NCBI GenBank assembly: GCA_017407835.1
Contig: JAFQVV010000026.1
Coordinates: 124,001-188,000, forward strand
Source of the DNA: Clostridia bacterium
GTDB taxonomy: Bacteria > Bacillota > Clostridia > Oscillospirales > CAG-272
Reading direction: 5' to 3'
Length of the DNA stretch: 64,000 bases
Shown: piece by piece, positions 23,809 through 33,685 of the stretch
Numbering within the stretch: the first letter of the stretch is position 1
Layout of the letters: each line of letters starts with the position of its first letter
Made by a program: the position numbers and the translations under genes
Notes under the pieces: generated by a model
Database searches by the model: none
What the model was told of the DNA's origin: nothing
The model's input: only the letters and a program-made list of their open reading frames with translations

Positions 23809-25866
23809 TTAATAGGTTACAGTTTTATAGTCAACGATCTTTGAGCCGGGATAGTACAGCTCGAGAATTGTCTCGGCTTTGGCACCTGCCCGGGCAAGGT
23901 CGCAAGTGCCGTATTGGCTGAGTCCGACACCGTGTCCCCAACCTTTTCCCGCAAAAATGAAGTTGTTGGCCGAAGTTGCGGTATAGGTTTTGGTAATGGG
24001 CTTGAGCACAGTGGTAATCAGGGTGTTTTCATGTACCGTCTGTGCTGTAATCAACCCTGTTTCGGGATCGGGATCGGAGAATACCGTAAATGTTTGGGAC
24101 TCGAGATCATTGGGAACGCCTGTGAACAGCTTTGCCTCACCGGTGAATGTCTGGAACCCGGATGCTGTAAACGCTTGAAAAACGCCCTGGGCGGGGAGCG
24201 TCATTGTGCCGATTCCCGTGTATGCGGATGCACCGAAAATGTTGTAATTGTCGGTGGTGATGTAATCGGCCGCAACGTAGTCCCCCTCCTGTGTGGGCTG
24301 AGATATCATACCTGCGATTCGATCGGTGACAGTGATGCTCTGCACTTCATTGACCGTGTATTGCAGAGAGCCTCGCCCAATCACAAAGTTGGCGGAGTTG
24401 ATATATTTGCTTAACGCCAACTGGATTTTTCCCGTTGTGTTGATGGTAACTGAGTTGCCGTAAACATCGGTGAAAATCAGTGATTTAATGTAATTGGAAT
24501 TTTCTGCCGCATAGGCACCCACCGTAATTGAAGCAATATCGCCTGCTAAATCAGTGTAACCTTTGCTGCGGAGATAGGATGCAAGGACGGAGGGGGATAC
24601 TTCATTGGCCCAGACACCATTTTCGTGCTCGGTATAACGCTCCCACGGGTTTTTTTGTGCGACAATAACGTCAGAATCACCTCCGCCCCAAGCAGCGTTG
24701 AGCGAAATGGATTCTCCGCCATTGCTGGAGGAATAAAAGCTGGTGACCACCTGACCGTCATAGCTGAGCACCTCCCCTGCGGTTGAGGCTACTACTTCCA
24801 TGACGGCATCATTGACCTTGATTCGTCCGCGATAAGATTGGCAATGATGGGTACACATATCAAAGCCATACGCTTTGTAGTGTGTGCCGATATTGGCAAG
24901 TGCATAAGAGCGAGTTGCAATGGCAAAAGCACGAAGTGCTTCTCTCGGCCATGAGTTGAGGACTTCGTAGGGCAGGACACCCTCAACATATCCTTCCAGA
25001 TCGACAATGTTGAACACCGTCACTCCGTCAAGCGAATCGGTGGTGTAGCGCTTGATGGCGAATACGCCTTCGTAGAGATTATCTGCTGGTGTCTGCAGGT
25101 AATTGGGGTCTTCTCCGCCGGTTTGTATGGGCGTGAGACCAAGATAATAATTTTGACCGCAGTCATATTCAAAGACCACATGGTCGGTTGCCGGATCGAT
25201 GAGAGAGACGGCAGTCGGAGAGGGGGAGACAATCTCAACAGTAAAACCATCGAGATATCCTTGAATTTGCGCAAGTGAATTCAGCGTCTGATCATAAGAG
25301 GCAAAATCCCCAAGACGAATACAGAGGATGCCATTGATATAGGCAGGAAATGCGTAGTGCCCCAAAACGCTGAAGGTAGTGGTGAGATGCGGAATCATCT
25401 CCAAAATGGCATTTTGATCAAGATTGATCGACAATTGAATATGATATGCACCGATTTTGGTTTGATAATATTCGTTGGTAATGTTGTATTCTCCAAGACT
25501 TTTGGAGACATTTGCGTCGACTGCCGGAGTCAGTGTGGTTTGTGAAAGGGTAAAAAGAGGAGAAAAGGCACGTATTTCGTTGTTGGCATAGACAGAGCCA
25601 ACAACAAACCCCGATGGAGATCGAATAGGATAGGCGGTCGGCGAATCGTCTCCGTAGACGATGCCGACCGTCACATATGGTGTGGATGCAGTGGTGGAAG
25701 AGAAGGCGTATTCATCATATGCAGCCGATGCGTTGAAGAGGAAAAAGTAAAATGCCGAATACAGAGAACCACCCAACATCAGCACAATCAAAATCAAGGC
25801 ACCGATTCGCAAGAATACTTTATTGCGTTCGGCACGGCTTCGCTTGGTGTTATTCGACAACTTCAT
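23809..25866 (-). CDS. SpoIID/LytB domain protein, membrane anchored
   Basis: A 685-residue protein with an N-terminal basic stretch and one membrane segment (about 19-40). The SpoIID/LytB domain occupies the middle and end: GVLPYEVLNSWPREALRAFAIATRSYALAN (given here as its parts LPYEVLNSWP and EALRAFAIATRSYA, about 300-325), CQSYRG, YSSSNGGESI and, near the C-terminus, GWGHGVGLSQYG. The catalytic Glu of SpoIID family lies in the PYEV/EALRAFA region. Such proteins cleave glycan strands without stem peptides. The N-terminal 250 residues match nothing I know. ATG 25866 overlaps the upstream gene by 17 bases. The protein is longer than SpoIID of Bacillus (about 340 residues). Confidence 0.82.
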   Translation of the reverse strand: MKLSNNTKRSRAERNKVFLRIGALILIVLMLGGSLYSAFYFFLFNASAAYDEYAFSSTTASTPYVTVGIVYGDDSPTAYPIRSPSGFVVGSVYANNEIRAFSPLFTLSQTTLTPAVDANVSKSLGEYNITNEYYQTKIGAYHIQLSINLDQNAILEMIPHLTTTFSVLGHYAFPAYINGILCIRLGDFASYDQTLNSLAQIQGYLDGFTVEIVSPSPTAVSLIDPATDHVVFEYDCGQNYYLGLTPIQTGGEDPNYLQTPADNLYEGVFAIKRYTTDSLDGVTVFNIVDLEGYVEGVLPYEVLNSWPREALRAFAIATRSYALANIGTHYKAYGFDMCTHHCQSYRGRIKVNDAVMEVVASTAGEVLSYDGQVVTSFYSSSNGGESISLNAAWGGGDSDVIVAQKNPWERYTEHENGVWANEVSPSVLASYLRSKGYTDLAGDIASITVGAYAAENSNYIKSLIFTDVYGNSVTINTTGKIQLALSKYINSANFVIGRGSLQYTVNEVQSITVTDRIAGMISQPTQEGDYVAADYITTDNYNIFGASAYTGIGTMTLPAQGVFQAFTASGFQTFTGEAKLFTGVPNDLESQTFTVFSDPDPETGLITAQTVHENTLITTVLKPITKTYTATSANNFIFAGKGWGHGVGLSQYGTCDLARAGAKAETILELYYPGSKIVDYKTVTY

Positions 25867-26482
25867 AGCCTCCCTGCACCATGATGTATGCACCGCCCTC
25901 AGATGTGATTTGGATACCGCGCCCGTCGTTGCCGCGAGGAACGAGCAGATGATGGTTAGACGTAATGGATGTATCGGCAAGCAGATCCATACCTGCCGTC
26001 AAATCGGAGATACCCTGTGGGCTGGAGCCGTCCTGACCGTTGAAGGGACTGACAATAACAGCCGCACCTGCACGCAGAATAATTGCGCAGGGGGAGGTGG
26101 CAAGCAGCTTTTGTCCGGTGGTCAAATAAATGACCTCCCAAGTGTTGGATGCTGCGGGGGCAGAGGAAACTCCTTCGTCAATCTTTTGTGACAAAGCGGC
26201 GTTCTGTGCCTCAAGTACCGTCAGCTTTTCTTCTGCGGAAGCAAGCTTTGTTTTGGTATCCTCCAATTCGGCCAGCACAGGCTTGAGCTGCTCTGTAATG
26301 CTGTTTTGGATAGCGGGCTTGATGGTTTCCTCGGTGTACTTCATCAGTCCGCTTACCATGACAACCGCATCGTTGGTGGGATCATAAACTGTGCTGGAGG
26401 AAGCGGTGGCAGTCAAGGTTGTGGCGGCAAGAATTGCCGCAGTCAGGATAACAAGCAGCTTATTCCTAAATTTTTTCATCAT
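25850..26482 (-). CDS. Exported coiled-coil protein of unknown function, co-transcribed with SpoIID/LytB protein
   Basis: The 210-residue protein starts with a signal peptide (about 1-27, ending ATAS), then a coiled coil (about 55-105, with LEDTKTKLASAEEKLTVLEA), a short Ser/Ala linker and a C-terminal domain of about 95 residues (WEVIYLTTGQKLLATS ... GGAYIMVQGGYEVVE) rich in Gly and hydrophobic strands. I do not recognise the family with certainty. It overlaps the downstream SpoIID/LytB gene, so the two are translated together and may act together at the wall. Confidence 0.6.
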   Translation of the reverse strand: MMKKFRNKLLVILTAAILAATTLTATASSSTVYDPTNDAVVMVSGLMKYTEETIKPAIQNSITEQLKPVLAELEDTKTKLASAEEKLTVLEAQNAALSQKIDEGVSSAPAASNTWEVIYLTTGQKLLATSPCAIILRAGAAVIVSPFNGQDGSSPQGISDLTAGMDLLADTSITSNHHLLVPRGNDGRGIQITSEGGAYIMVQGGYEVVE

Positions 26483-26595
26483 GTCGAGTCGCTCCTTTCG
26501 GGGGCATTTACGAGTGGTGGAACAAAATCAGCGCATCAATCATTTTTGTCGTTTAACAACCGAAGCAAAGTTATCGCGTGATCATGATTCACACT

Positions 26596-26625
26596 ATTAT
26601 ACCATGCTTGGAGGGAGAAATGCAA
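26596..26625 (-). promoter_or_regulatory. Sigma-A promoter of the coiled-coil/SpoIID operon
   Basis: Minus strand: TTGCAT (26625-26620), 18-base spacer, TATAAT (26601-26596); the leader is about 108 bases. A near-palindrome around ATCATGAT (26580-26594) sits at the start point and could be an operator. Confidence 0.65.
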
Positions 26626-26677
26626 TCTTTTTTCGATAAAATTTACATTTCTCGACCGTCCAAGCAAGAACACTTGC

Positions 26678-28912
26678 TTATTCTTCCAGCGTCAGCTGTT
26701 GACCTGCGGCGGTTTGGCGCATGACTGGGGAACCGGCAGCGGGAATTTTGAGCTTGCGGCATCCCCGTGCGTCGTATTTGTGTTCAAATTGATCCAGCGC
26801 CTCAACGACAGTTTGACCGTTTTTGAGCGTAATGAGCTGTACGCCTGCAGCAGTTCTGGTTGCCTTGAGCGGAATCAGTGACGATTTGATTTGAATTGCA
26901 CGCTCTGCCGAGCTGACAAGAAGAAGCTCAATGGGAGCTTTGGTACAGAAAGCAGCAACAATCGGAGATGCAGTCGAGAAAATACCGCTTTGCTTGCGGC
27001 GTGTGGATTTTGTCTGATATGCCGAGAGGGGAACACGCACACCCTTGCCGTTGGCAAAGATGAAGATGAAATGCTCATCTTCGGTGACCGGTGCATCAAT
27101 CCGCATGAAAATGGGACGCTCACCATCCTCCATGTTCAGCTTTGCCGAGAGGAAGTCGCCCATCGCCGATGCCTTAACAGGATCAAAGTCAGATGCCTTT
27201 GCACGATAAAGCTGTGCTCTGTCGGTTAAGAAGAGGAGCTCAGCGCGATTGTCGGTGTCCACGCTGAAAGTAACCTCGTCGCCTTCTTTGAGTTTTTGCT
27301 CATCATTGCCCCGCAGTGACGCAAAGGTAATTTTCTTGAAATATCCCTCACGGGTGAGAATAAGACGAACATTGTAATTTTCGATCAAATCCTCTTCTTC
27401 AATGGTTTGTACATCATCGGCATAAATCAGCTGAGTCTTGCGGGGCTGGCCGTATTTCTTTTTGATTTCGGTCAGCTGCTTGACGATAACAGCCTTGAGC
27501 TTAAGCTCATCCCCGATGATATCTTCCAATTCGGCGATCTCTGTTTGCAGATCCTCAATTTCCTTGATTCGGTTGAGGATGTACTCGCGGTTGAGGTAAC
27601 GCAGCTTGATCTCGGCAATGTACTCGGCTTGTATTTCATCAATTTTGAAGCCTGCCATCAGGTTGGGGACAACATCCTCTTCCTTTGCGGTTTCACGCAC
27701 AATGCGGATGGCCTTGTCAATGTCAAGCAGAATTTTGCCCAATCCCAGAAGCAGATGCAGCTTGTCTTTCTTTTTGCCCAGCTCGTAGGTCAGCTCGCGC
27801 TTGACGCAGTTCACGCGGAACTTGATCCATTCCTCCAGGATTTCGCGCACACCCATTTGGCGGGGAATCGAATCAATGAGAATGTTGAAATTGCATTTGA
27901 AGCTGTCCTCCAGCGGCGTTTGCTTGAAAAGACGCATCATCAGCTTGTCGGGATCAACGCCGCGGCGCAGGTCAAGCGTCAGCTTGAAGCCCGAGAGATC
28001 AATTTCATCGCGGAAGTCTGTGACCTCCTTGAGCTTGCCTTCCTTGACCAGTTCGGTCAGCTTTTTGATAATCTGCTCAATGGAGGTGGAGTAGGGAATC
28101 TGCAGAATGTCGATAGTGCCCGCGGCTTTGTCGTAAACATAGCGCGCACGCAGCTTGACAGAACCGGATCCCGTCTCGAAAATCTCCCGCATGGTTTCAC
28201 GGTCGTAAATGAGCTGACCGCCGCCCGGGAAATCGGGAGCTTTGATCAAATCCATCAGCTTGTCCACCGACAGGCGCGGGTTTTTCAGCAGAGCGATGGT
28301 TCCGTCGCAGATTTCCGCCAAATTGAAGGAGCAAATATTGGATGCCATACCGACTGCAATACCCATATTGGGGGTGATAAGCAGATTGGGGAAGGAGGTT
28401 GGCAGCAGACGCGGCTCCTTCATGGTGCTGTCGTAGTTGTCGATCATGTCAACCGCATTCTTGTCAATGCCGCGGAAAAGCTCCTGGCAGAAGCTCTCTA
28501 ACTTTACCTCGGTATAACGCGGTGCGGCAAAGGCGGTGGTGGAGCTGTACTGTTTGCCGAAGGTTCCCTTGGAGTCGACAAACGGATGCAGCAGGGACTC
28601 GTTGTCCCGCGTCAGGCGTACCATTGTCTCATAGATTGCCGCATCACCGTGGGGATGGAGCTTCATGGTTTGTCCAACCACATTTGCGCTTTTGGTGCGC
28701 GGACCGGACATCAGTCCCATTTTGTACATGGTGTAAAGGAGCTTGCGATGCACGGGCTTGAAGCCGTCAATTTCGGGGATTGCACGCGAAACAATGACAC
28801 TCATGACATAGGGCATGTAGTTTTTTTCAATCGTTTCGGTGATCAGCTGGGGGGTAGCTGGGGCAGGGGGAAGTACTTCGGGGACGAGTTGCGTTTTCCG
28901 TTTCTTCGCCAT
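26678..28912 (-). CDS. parC: DNA topoisomerase IV subunit A-like (type II topoisomerase A subunit)
   Basis: The 744-residue protein is a type IIA topoisomerase A subunit. The DNA-cleaving tyrosine is Y133 in AFAAPRYTE; the quinolone-resistance region around HPHGDAAIYETMVRLT (about 86-101) is normal apart from its local wording. A coiled coil (about 430-490) and a C-terminal beta-propeller region follow. I see no GyrA box (QRRGGKG), which favours ParC over GyrA. No B subunit gene is adjacent, so its partner is encoded elsewhere. It is the last gene of a leftward operon starting near 34836. Confidence 0.85.
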   Translation of the reverse strand: MAKKRKTQLVPEVLPPAPATPQLITETIEKNYMPYVMSVIVSRAIPEIDGFKPVHRKLLYTMYKMGLMSGPRTKSANVVGQTMKLHPHGDAAIYETMVRLTRDNESLLHPFVDSKGTFGKQYSSTTAFAAPRYTEVKLESFCQELFRGIDKNAVDMIDNYDSTMKEPRLLPTSFPNLLITPNMGIAVGMASNICSFNLAEICDGTIALLKNPRLSVDKLMDLIKAPDFPGGGQLIYDRETMREIFETGSGSVKLRARYVYDKAAGTIDILQIPYSTSIEQIIKKLTELVKEGKLKEVTDFRDEIDLSGFKLTLDLRRGVDPDKLMMRLFKQTPLEDSFKCNFNILIDSIPRQMGVREILEEWIKFRVNCVKRELTYELGKKKDKLHLLLGLGKILLDIDKAIRIVRETAKEEDVVPNLMAGFKIDEIQAEYIAEIKLRYLNREYILNRIKEIEDLQTEIAELEDIIGDELKLKAVIVKQLTEIKKKYGQPRKTQLIYADDVQTIEEEDLIENYNVRLILTREGYFKKITFASLRGNDEQKLKEGDEVTFSVDTDNRAELLFLTDRAQLYRAKASDFDPVKASAMGDFLSAKLNMEDGERPIFMRIDAPVTEDEHFIFIFANGKGVRVPLSAYQTKSTRRKQSGIFSTASPIVAAFCTKAPIELLLVSSAERAIQIKSSLIPLKATRTAAGVQLITLKNGQTVVEALDQFEHKYDARGCRKLKIPAAGSPVMRQTAAGQQLTLEE

Positions 28913-28951
28913 GTCGTTGTCCTCTTCTGATTCGTTTTTATGTAATGGGGA

Positions 28952-29983
28952 TCAAATATCAATTACACTGTGCGCGGCGGCACGCAGCATTCGATTGCAA
29001 AGTGCGAGATGCATACCGGTTTCCTTCGGGAGATGGGCATAAAGATGGGGGGCGCCGAATGCATCGGCATTGCGCAGGGCATCAAACAGATGTTGTGCCT
29101 GCTCATGCGGATCATCTCTGTGACCAAGCACGATGCAGTGTTGAGGGGAAAGGTACTCCGCTTCCTCGGTGTAGCAGAGAACAGCGCATCCCTCCGCCTG
29201 CCGTGCCGCCAGATAGGCGGTAACAGCCTCCCGTTCGCCGCGAACAAGAGTCAGCGGTGTGGTCGGTGCATAGTGGCGGTACATCATTCCGGGTGAGAGC
29301 GGACGTTCTCCGGGAGCGAGCTGGCCGATGACGGCGTCAGCGATTTCAATCGGGCCGCAGACAGCCTCAAGCTGCTCAACCGTGATGCCGCCCGGGCGGA
29401 GCAGAATGGGACGGTCGCCGTCAATTTTGAGAATGGTGGATTCCACCCCAATATCACAGCTACCGCCGTCGATGATGATATCAACGCGCCCTGTGAGGTC
29501 ATCGATGACGTGTGCGGCGCAAGTGGGAGACGGTTTTCCCGAGAGATTGGCGGATGGAGCGGCAATCGGCACACCTGCGGCCGCAATCAGCGCGTGGGCA
29601 ATGGGATGCGCAGGGCAGCGAACCGCCACCGAATCAAGCCCGCCTGTCACCGAGTAGGGAATGCTCTCCCGTTTGGGGAGAATCAATGTCAGCGGTCCCG
29701 GCATAAATGCGGCGGCCAGCCGATCATATAACGGTGAGGTTACGGCATATGCACGGGCATCCTGCGGCTCGGCAATGTGGATGATGAGCGGATTGTCGGA
29801 GGGACGTCCCTTGGCGGCGTAGATCTTCTTCGCGGCCTCGGCGTCGGTGGCATTTCCGCCCAGTCCATAGACTGTCTCGGTGGGGAAGACCACAAGCCCA
29901 CCCTCGCGCAGAACTTCGCCTGCATGGAGCAGATATGCATCATCTGCTTGCGGGGACGTGATGGTATATACGGTTGTTTTCAT
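28952..29983 (-). CDS. sua5: L-threonylcarbamoyladenylate synthase (Sua5 type)
   Basis: This 343-residue enzyme makes threonylcarbamoyl-AMP from threonine, bicarbonate and ATP, the first step of t6A37 formation in ANN-decoding tRNAs. The YrdC domain (about 13-205) shows VVFPTETVYGLGGNA, KIYAAKGRPSDNPLI and a late PSANLSGKPSPT segment. A C-terminal Sua5 domain (about 225-343) marks it as the long Sua5 form rather than short TsaC. It lies 24 bases after prfA and 39 before parC. Confidence 0.93.
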   Translation of the reverse strand: MKTTVYTITSPQADDAYLLHAGEVLREGGLVVFPTETVYGLGGNATDAEAAKKIYAAKGRPSDNPLIIHIAEPQDARAYAVTSPLYDRLAAAFMPGPLTLILPKRESIPYSVTGGLDSVAVRCPAHPIAHALIAAAGVPIAAPSANLSGKPSPTCAAHVIDDLTGRVDIIIDGGSCDIGVESTILKIDGDRPILLRPGGITVEQLEAVCGPIEIADAVIGQLAPGERPLSPGMMYRHYAPTTPLTLVRGEREAVTAYLAARQAEGCAVLCYTEEAEYLSPQHCIVLGHRDDPHEQAQHLFDALRNADAFGAPHLYAHLPKETGMHLALCNRMLRAAAHSVIDI

Positions 29984-30007
29984 CTTGTTTTTAACGCCTT
30001 TGATAGA

Positions 30008-31072
30008 TTATTCGGTGCGGCTCAATTTTTCGGCAGTGTCGGCCGCAATCAGGGCATCAATGAGACTGCCCATGTCGCCGTTGAGAAATTGCTCAAACGA
30101 GTAAAGCGTTACGCCGATACGATGATCGGTTATACGTCCCTGTGGGTAATTATAGGTGCGGATGCGCTCGCTGCGGTCACCTGTACCGACCTGACTTCGC
30201 CGCGCAGATGCAATTGCTTCATCCTGTGCGGCCTGCTTCATATCGTAGAGTTTGGTGCGCAGGAGTTTCATCGCTTTTTCCCGGTTTTTCAACTGACTGC
30301 GTTCATCCTGACACTCAATTACGATACCGGTTGGTTTGTGCAGCAAGCGGATGGCCGACTCTGTTTTGTTGACATGCTGTCCGCCCGCACCGCTCGACTT
30401 GATTGTTTCGATCTTGAGATCAGCCGAGTTGATTTCCACTTCAATCTCTTCCGCTTCGGGCAAAACGGCCACGGTAACGGTAGATGTGTGAATCCGTCCT
30501 GAGGTTTCTGTCTCGGGCACGCGCTGCACGCGATGGACACCGCTCTCGAATTTGAGCCGAGAATAGGCGCCGTCTCCCTCAACCATAAAGGTGATTTCTT
30601 TGAATCCGCCAAGTTCTGTTGGGTTGCTGTTGATCACGGATACCTTGAACCCTGCCGATTCGGCGTACATGGTGTACATTCGATAGAGAACTGCGGCAAA
30701 AAGGGCAGCTTCTTCACCACCTGCGCCGCCGCGAATTTCCACAATGACATTTTTTTCGTCGTTGGGATCACGCGGCAGGAGCAGAATTTTCAGTTCTTCG
30801 CTCAGTTCAGCACATTTATCCCGGCAAGCGTAGAATTCGACTTCTGCCAACTCGCGCAGCTCGGCATCTCCATCGTCGAGGATCGCCCTCGCCTCTGTCA
30901 TCCCTGTCTCGGCGGTACAATATGCACGGTAGGCTTGGATGATGGGCGTCTGTACCTTATGCTCCCGCATCAGCCGAGCAAAAACAGCAGGATCTGCAGC
31001 CGCCCCGGGAGAGGAAAGCTCCTCTTCCAGACGGCGGTAATTTTCTTCGATCGTTTTTAGCTTTCGGAACAT
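30008..31072 (-). CDS. prfA: Peptide chain release factor 1
   Basis: The 354-residue factor ends translation at UAA and UAG. The GGQ motif is in SSGAGGQHVNKTESAIRL (about 224-241) and the RF1-type stop-codon recognition region is near VQRVPETETSGRIHTST (about 180-196). Length is normal. Its start is three bases from the M18 peptidase stop. No prmC methyltransferase, its usual partner, is next to it. Confidence 0.95.
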   Translation of the reverse strand: MFRKLKTIEENYRRLEEELSSPGAAADPAVFARLMREHKVQTPIIQAYRAYCTAETGMTEARAILDDGDAELRELAEVEFYACRDKCAELSEELKILLLPRDPNDEKNVIVEIRGGAGGEEAALFAAVLYRMYTMYAESAGFKVSVINSNPTELGGFKEITFMVEGDGAYSRLKFESGVHRVQRVPETETSGRIHTSTVTVAVLPEAEEIEVEINSADLKIETIKSSGAGGQHVNKTESAIRLLHKPTGIVIECQDERSQLKNREKAMKLLRTKLYDMKQAAQDEAIASARRSQVGTGDRSERIRTYNYPQGRITDHRIGVTLYSFEQFLNGDMGSLIDALIAADTAEKLSRTE

Positions 31073-31075
31073 GAA

Positions 31076-32470
31076 TCAATCCCGGTTGAATGCGGCAAAT
31101 GCGCGGTATGCTTCGTAGAGGTCAACCTTGGCAATACACTCATAGGGCGCGTGCATCGAAATGACGGGAACGCCGAGATCTACCACATCGATGTTCTGGT
31201 TGGCGATATATTTTGCAACCGTACCGCCTCCGCCTGCATCGACCTTGCCCATTTCGCTGGTCTGCCAGATCACGCCCGCGCGTGCCATGCAGCCGCGCAG
31301 CCAGCCGATATACTCGGCGTTGGCATCGCTGGTGCCGCCCTTGCCGCGGGAACCGGTGAATTTGGTCAGCACAACACCGCAGCCCAGAATGGCCGAGTTG
31401 CGCTTCTCGTAGACTTCAGCGAAGTTGGGATCGTAAGCTGCCGCAACGTCGGCGGACAGACACTTGGAATTGGCGCGGACGAGGTTGACATTGCCGCCGC
31501 GGGCAAGAGCGATCTCGCTAATGAGGTCACACATCACCGAGCACTGCATACCTGTATTTCCGTCGCTGCCCGTCTCTTCCTTGTCGGCGAGAATGCAGAG
31601 CAGAGTGTGACGGGAGTCTGCGGCATCAATGATTGCCTTGAGGGCGGGATATGCGCAGACACGGTCATCGTGACCGTAAGCGCCGATCATCGAGCGGTCA
31701 AGACCGATATCGCGGGCCTTGAAGGCAGGAACGGCGGTCAACTCGGCAGTGAGGAAATCTTCCTCCACGATGCCGTACTTCTCGTTGAGGATATTCATGA
31801 TGTTCAGCTTTACGGGGGTGGCGGCATCGGCGTCGGCGTAGGGCTGTGCACCGATGAGCAGGTTCAGCTGCTCACCGCGGATGGCTTCACCCAGCGCTTT
31901 CTTGGCCTGCTCCTGCCCCAGGTGGGGAAGGATATCGTTGATATAGAGAACGGGATCACTGTCATCTTCGCCGATGACAATTTCAACCGATGTGCCGTCA
32001 GCCTTGATGACAACGCCGTGCAGGGCAAGGGGGATAGCGGTCCACTGATACTTCTTGATGCCGCCGTAGTAATGGGTTTTGAAGAAGCCCATGCCGCCGT
32101 CCTCGTAGAGCGGGCACTGCTTGAGGTCAATGCGGGGCGAGTCGATATGCGCTGCCGAGATGCGGATACCCTCGTTGATGTCCTCGGTGCCTACGGTGAA
32201 GAGGAAAAGGTTTTTGCCGCGGTTGTTGTAGTAGCGGCGGTCACCGGGGGAGAGAGGATCGCCGAAGCGATAGGGCGTAAAGCCGTTCTCTTCCGCCAGC
32301 TTGATCGAGATGGCAACACATTCGCGCTCGGTCTTGCCTGCGTCGAGATAAGCGGCATAAGGACCGGCAAATGCCATGGCTTCATCGATGGTGGTGGAGT
32401 CAACCGACTCATAAACAGTTTTCTTGGTGTAAAACAGCTTTTCGCTGAGTGCTTTGGATGCGTCAGACAT
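31076..32470 (-). CDS. M18 family aminopeptidase
   Basis: A zinc aminopeptidase of 464 residues. Metal and catalytic residues are visible in SAAHIDSPRID, ILADKEETGSDG and GHDDRVCAYP, and a late VISMHAPYE segment supplies the last His. M18 enzymes remove acidic or other N-terminal residues from peptides in the cytosol; specificity is not predictable here. ATG 32470, with AAAGGAG seven bases upstream, is chosen over a start at 32491. Confidence 0.92.
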   Translation of the reverse strand: MSDASKALSEKLFYTKKTVYESVDSTTIDEAMAFAGPYAAYLDAGKTERECVAISIKLAEENGFTPYRFGDPLSPGDRRYYNNRGKNLFLFTVGTEDINEGIRISAAHIDSPRIDLKQCPLYEDGGMGFFKTHYYGGIKKYQWTAIPLALHGVVIKADGTSVEIVIGEDDSDPVLYINDILPHLGQEQAKKALGEAIRGEQLNLLIGAQPYADADAATPVKLNIMNILNEKYGIVEEDFLTAELTAVPAFKARDIGLDRSMIGAYGHDDRVCAYPALKAIIDAADSRHTLLCILADKEETGSDGNTGMQCSVMCDLISEIALARGGNVNLVRANSKCLSADVAAAYDPNFAEVYEKRNSAILGCGVVLTKFTGSRGKGGTSDANAEYIGWLRGCMARAGVIWQTSEMGKVDAGGGGTVAKYIANQNIDVVDLGVPVISMHAPYECIAKVDLYEAYRAFAAFNRD

Positions 32471-32495
32471 AATAATCTCCTTTGTTCGCATGCCG

Positions 32496-33077
32496 TCAGG
32501 ATCGGGCGGCTGCGTTGTAATATAAATTTTGATATACTTGAGCGGCTTCTTCTACCTTTTTGGTATAAGCTTTGGTTTCGGGAATGGGGATATCGATCAG
32601 TACACCGTTGGGATCGGCATAGGCGGGATCCTCCCGCCAGGCTTTGACGCGATTTGGCCCCGCATTATATGCGGCAAAAACCGAAGGCCAAAGACCGAAT
32701 TCCTGATATAAATAGGACAGATAATAAACACCGTAGCGAATATTTGTCTCAGGGTCATAAAGCATACCCGTGTCCAAGTCCTCGCGCAAACGCAGCATCA
32801 GCCAGTCGAAGGTGTCAGGCGTGATCTGCATCAAGCCAACCGCTCCCGCCGAGGAGACGGCATTGCTCTGAAATTTGCTCTCTACTTTGATGACCGCATA
32901 GACGATGTGTTCGGGTACACCGTACATGGCGGAATATCGCTCGACATATTCGCTGTAATCGCGTGGATACAGACGGCGGTCGATTTGATCTCGAATACGG
33001 TCATATGCATAGCCGATGCCGATCGAGAGTGCCAGAATCAGAATGGTGACAAGCGTTCGTTTGAGTACGGATCTCAT
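32496..33077 (-). CDS. Lytic transglycosylase (SLT domain), membrane anchored
   Basis: The 193-residue protein has a membrane segment or uncleaved signal (about 8-24) and a SLT/goose-lysozyme-like domain. The catalytic Glu lies in VIKVESKF (about 63-70), followed by GAVGLMQITPDTF and FAAYNAGPNRV, the three hallmark motifs. It cleaves the muramic acid-glucosamine bond forming anhydro ends. ATG overlaps the coaE stop by four bases. Confidence 0.9.
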   Translation of the reverse strand: MRSVLKRTLVTILILALSIGIGYAYDRIRDQIDRRLYPRDYSEYVERYSAMYGVPEHIVYAVIKVESKFQSNAVSSAGAVGLMQITPDTFDWLMLRLREDLDTGMLYDPETNIRYGVYYLSYLYQEFGLWPSVFAAYNAGPNRVKAWREDPAYADPNGVLIDIPIPETKAYTKKVEEAAQVYQNLYYNAAARS

Positions 33078-33685
33078 CGGATATCCTCCTCAATTTCAGA
33101 TAGGATATCAGCGGCACTTTTTGCCAAATGCGTTTTCTCCTCATCGTTAACTACAACAAAATCGGCGCGATGGGTATAAAATTCATCCTCTTTTTGTGCG
33201 CGCAGCCGCGCCTCGGCTGCCGCAAGATCAATCCCGTCACGGCGCATGATTCTCTCTATCCGCGTCTGTCGCGGTGCGATGACAGCAATGACCTGATCGC
33301 ATTCGCGGTCAAAGCCGCTCTCATAAAGCAGGGGTGCATCCACAAGAACCGCACGTTTTCCCGCACGGCGATAGGCTTCGATTTGCGCACGCGTCTCATC
33401 GAGGATGAAGCGGTGCGTAATTTGGTTGAGCGTTTGATGCAAAATGGGCGAAGCATCTGCCGCAAAGACGATTGCCGCCAATGCGGGACGATCAAGCGTA
33501 CGCTCGGGCGTCAGAATGGATGGACCGAACGCATCGACCAGGGCATCCAAGCATGGGGAAGGTGGGATGAGCAAACGGTGATAAATGGCATCGGTATCGA
33601 GTGACGGTACATCATAATGTGCGAACGCGGCTGCAAGCTCGCCCTTGCCCGCGCCGCTGGGGCCGGTTAAGCCGAGAACGGTCAT
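33074..33685 (-). CDS. coaE: Dephospho-CoA kinase
   Basis: The 203-residue kinase carries out the last step of coenzyme A synthesis. Walker A is GPSGAGKGE (about 8-16), followed by LDTDAIYHRLL (about 32-42), and a VDAPLLYESG segment (about 110). ATG 33685 has GAGGAGG seven bases upstream. Both ends overlap the neighbouring genes by four bases (ATGA). Confidence 0.92.
   Translation of the reverse strand: MTVLGLTGPSGAGKGELAAAFAHYDVPSLDTDAIYHRLLIPPSPCLDALVDAFGPSILTPERTLDRPALAAIVFAADASPILHQTLNQITHRFILDETRAQIEAYRRAGKRAVLVDAPLLYESGFDRECDQVIAVIAPRQTRIERIMRRDGIDLAAAEARLRAQKEDEFYTHRADFVVVNDEEKTHLAKSAADILSEIEEDIR

Noticed and set aside
26580..26594. Operator-like ATCATGAT palindrome at the coiled-coil gene promoter
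   Set aside because: Short and imperfect beyond eight bases; kept only as a remark in the promoter entry.
26662..26679. AAGCAAG/CTTGCTT hairpin at the parC stop as a terminator
   Set aside because: Seven-base stem with no T tract; too weak to call.
27407..28501. 364-codon open frame antisense to parC
   Set aside because: Shadow frame with no start signal or family marks.
31151..32647. 498-codon open frame antisense to the M18 aminopeptidase
   Set aside because: Runs across two real genes on the other strand; no ribosome site.
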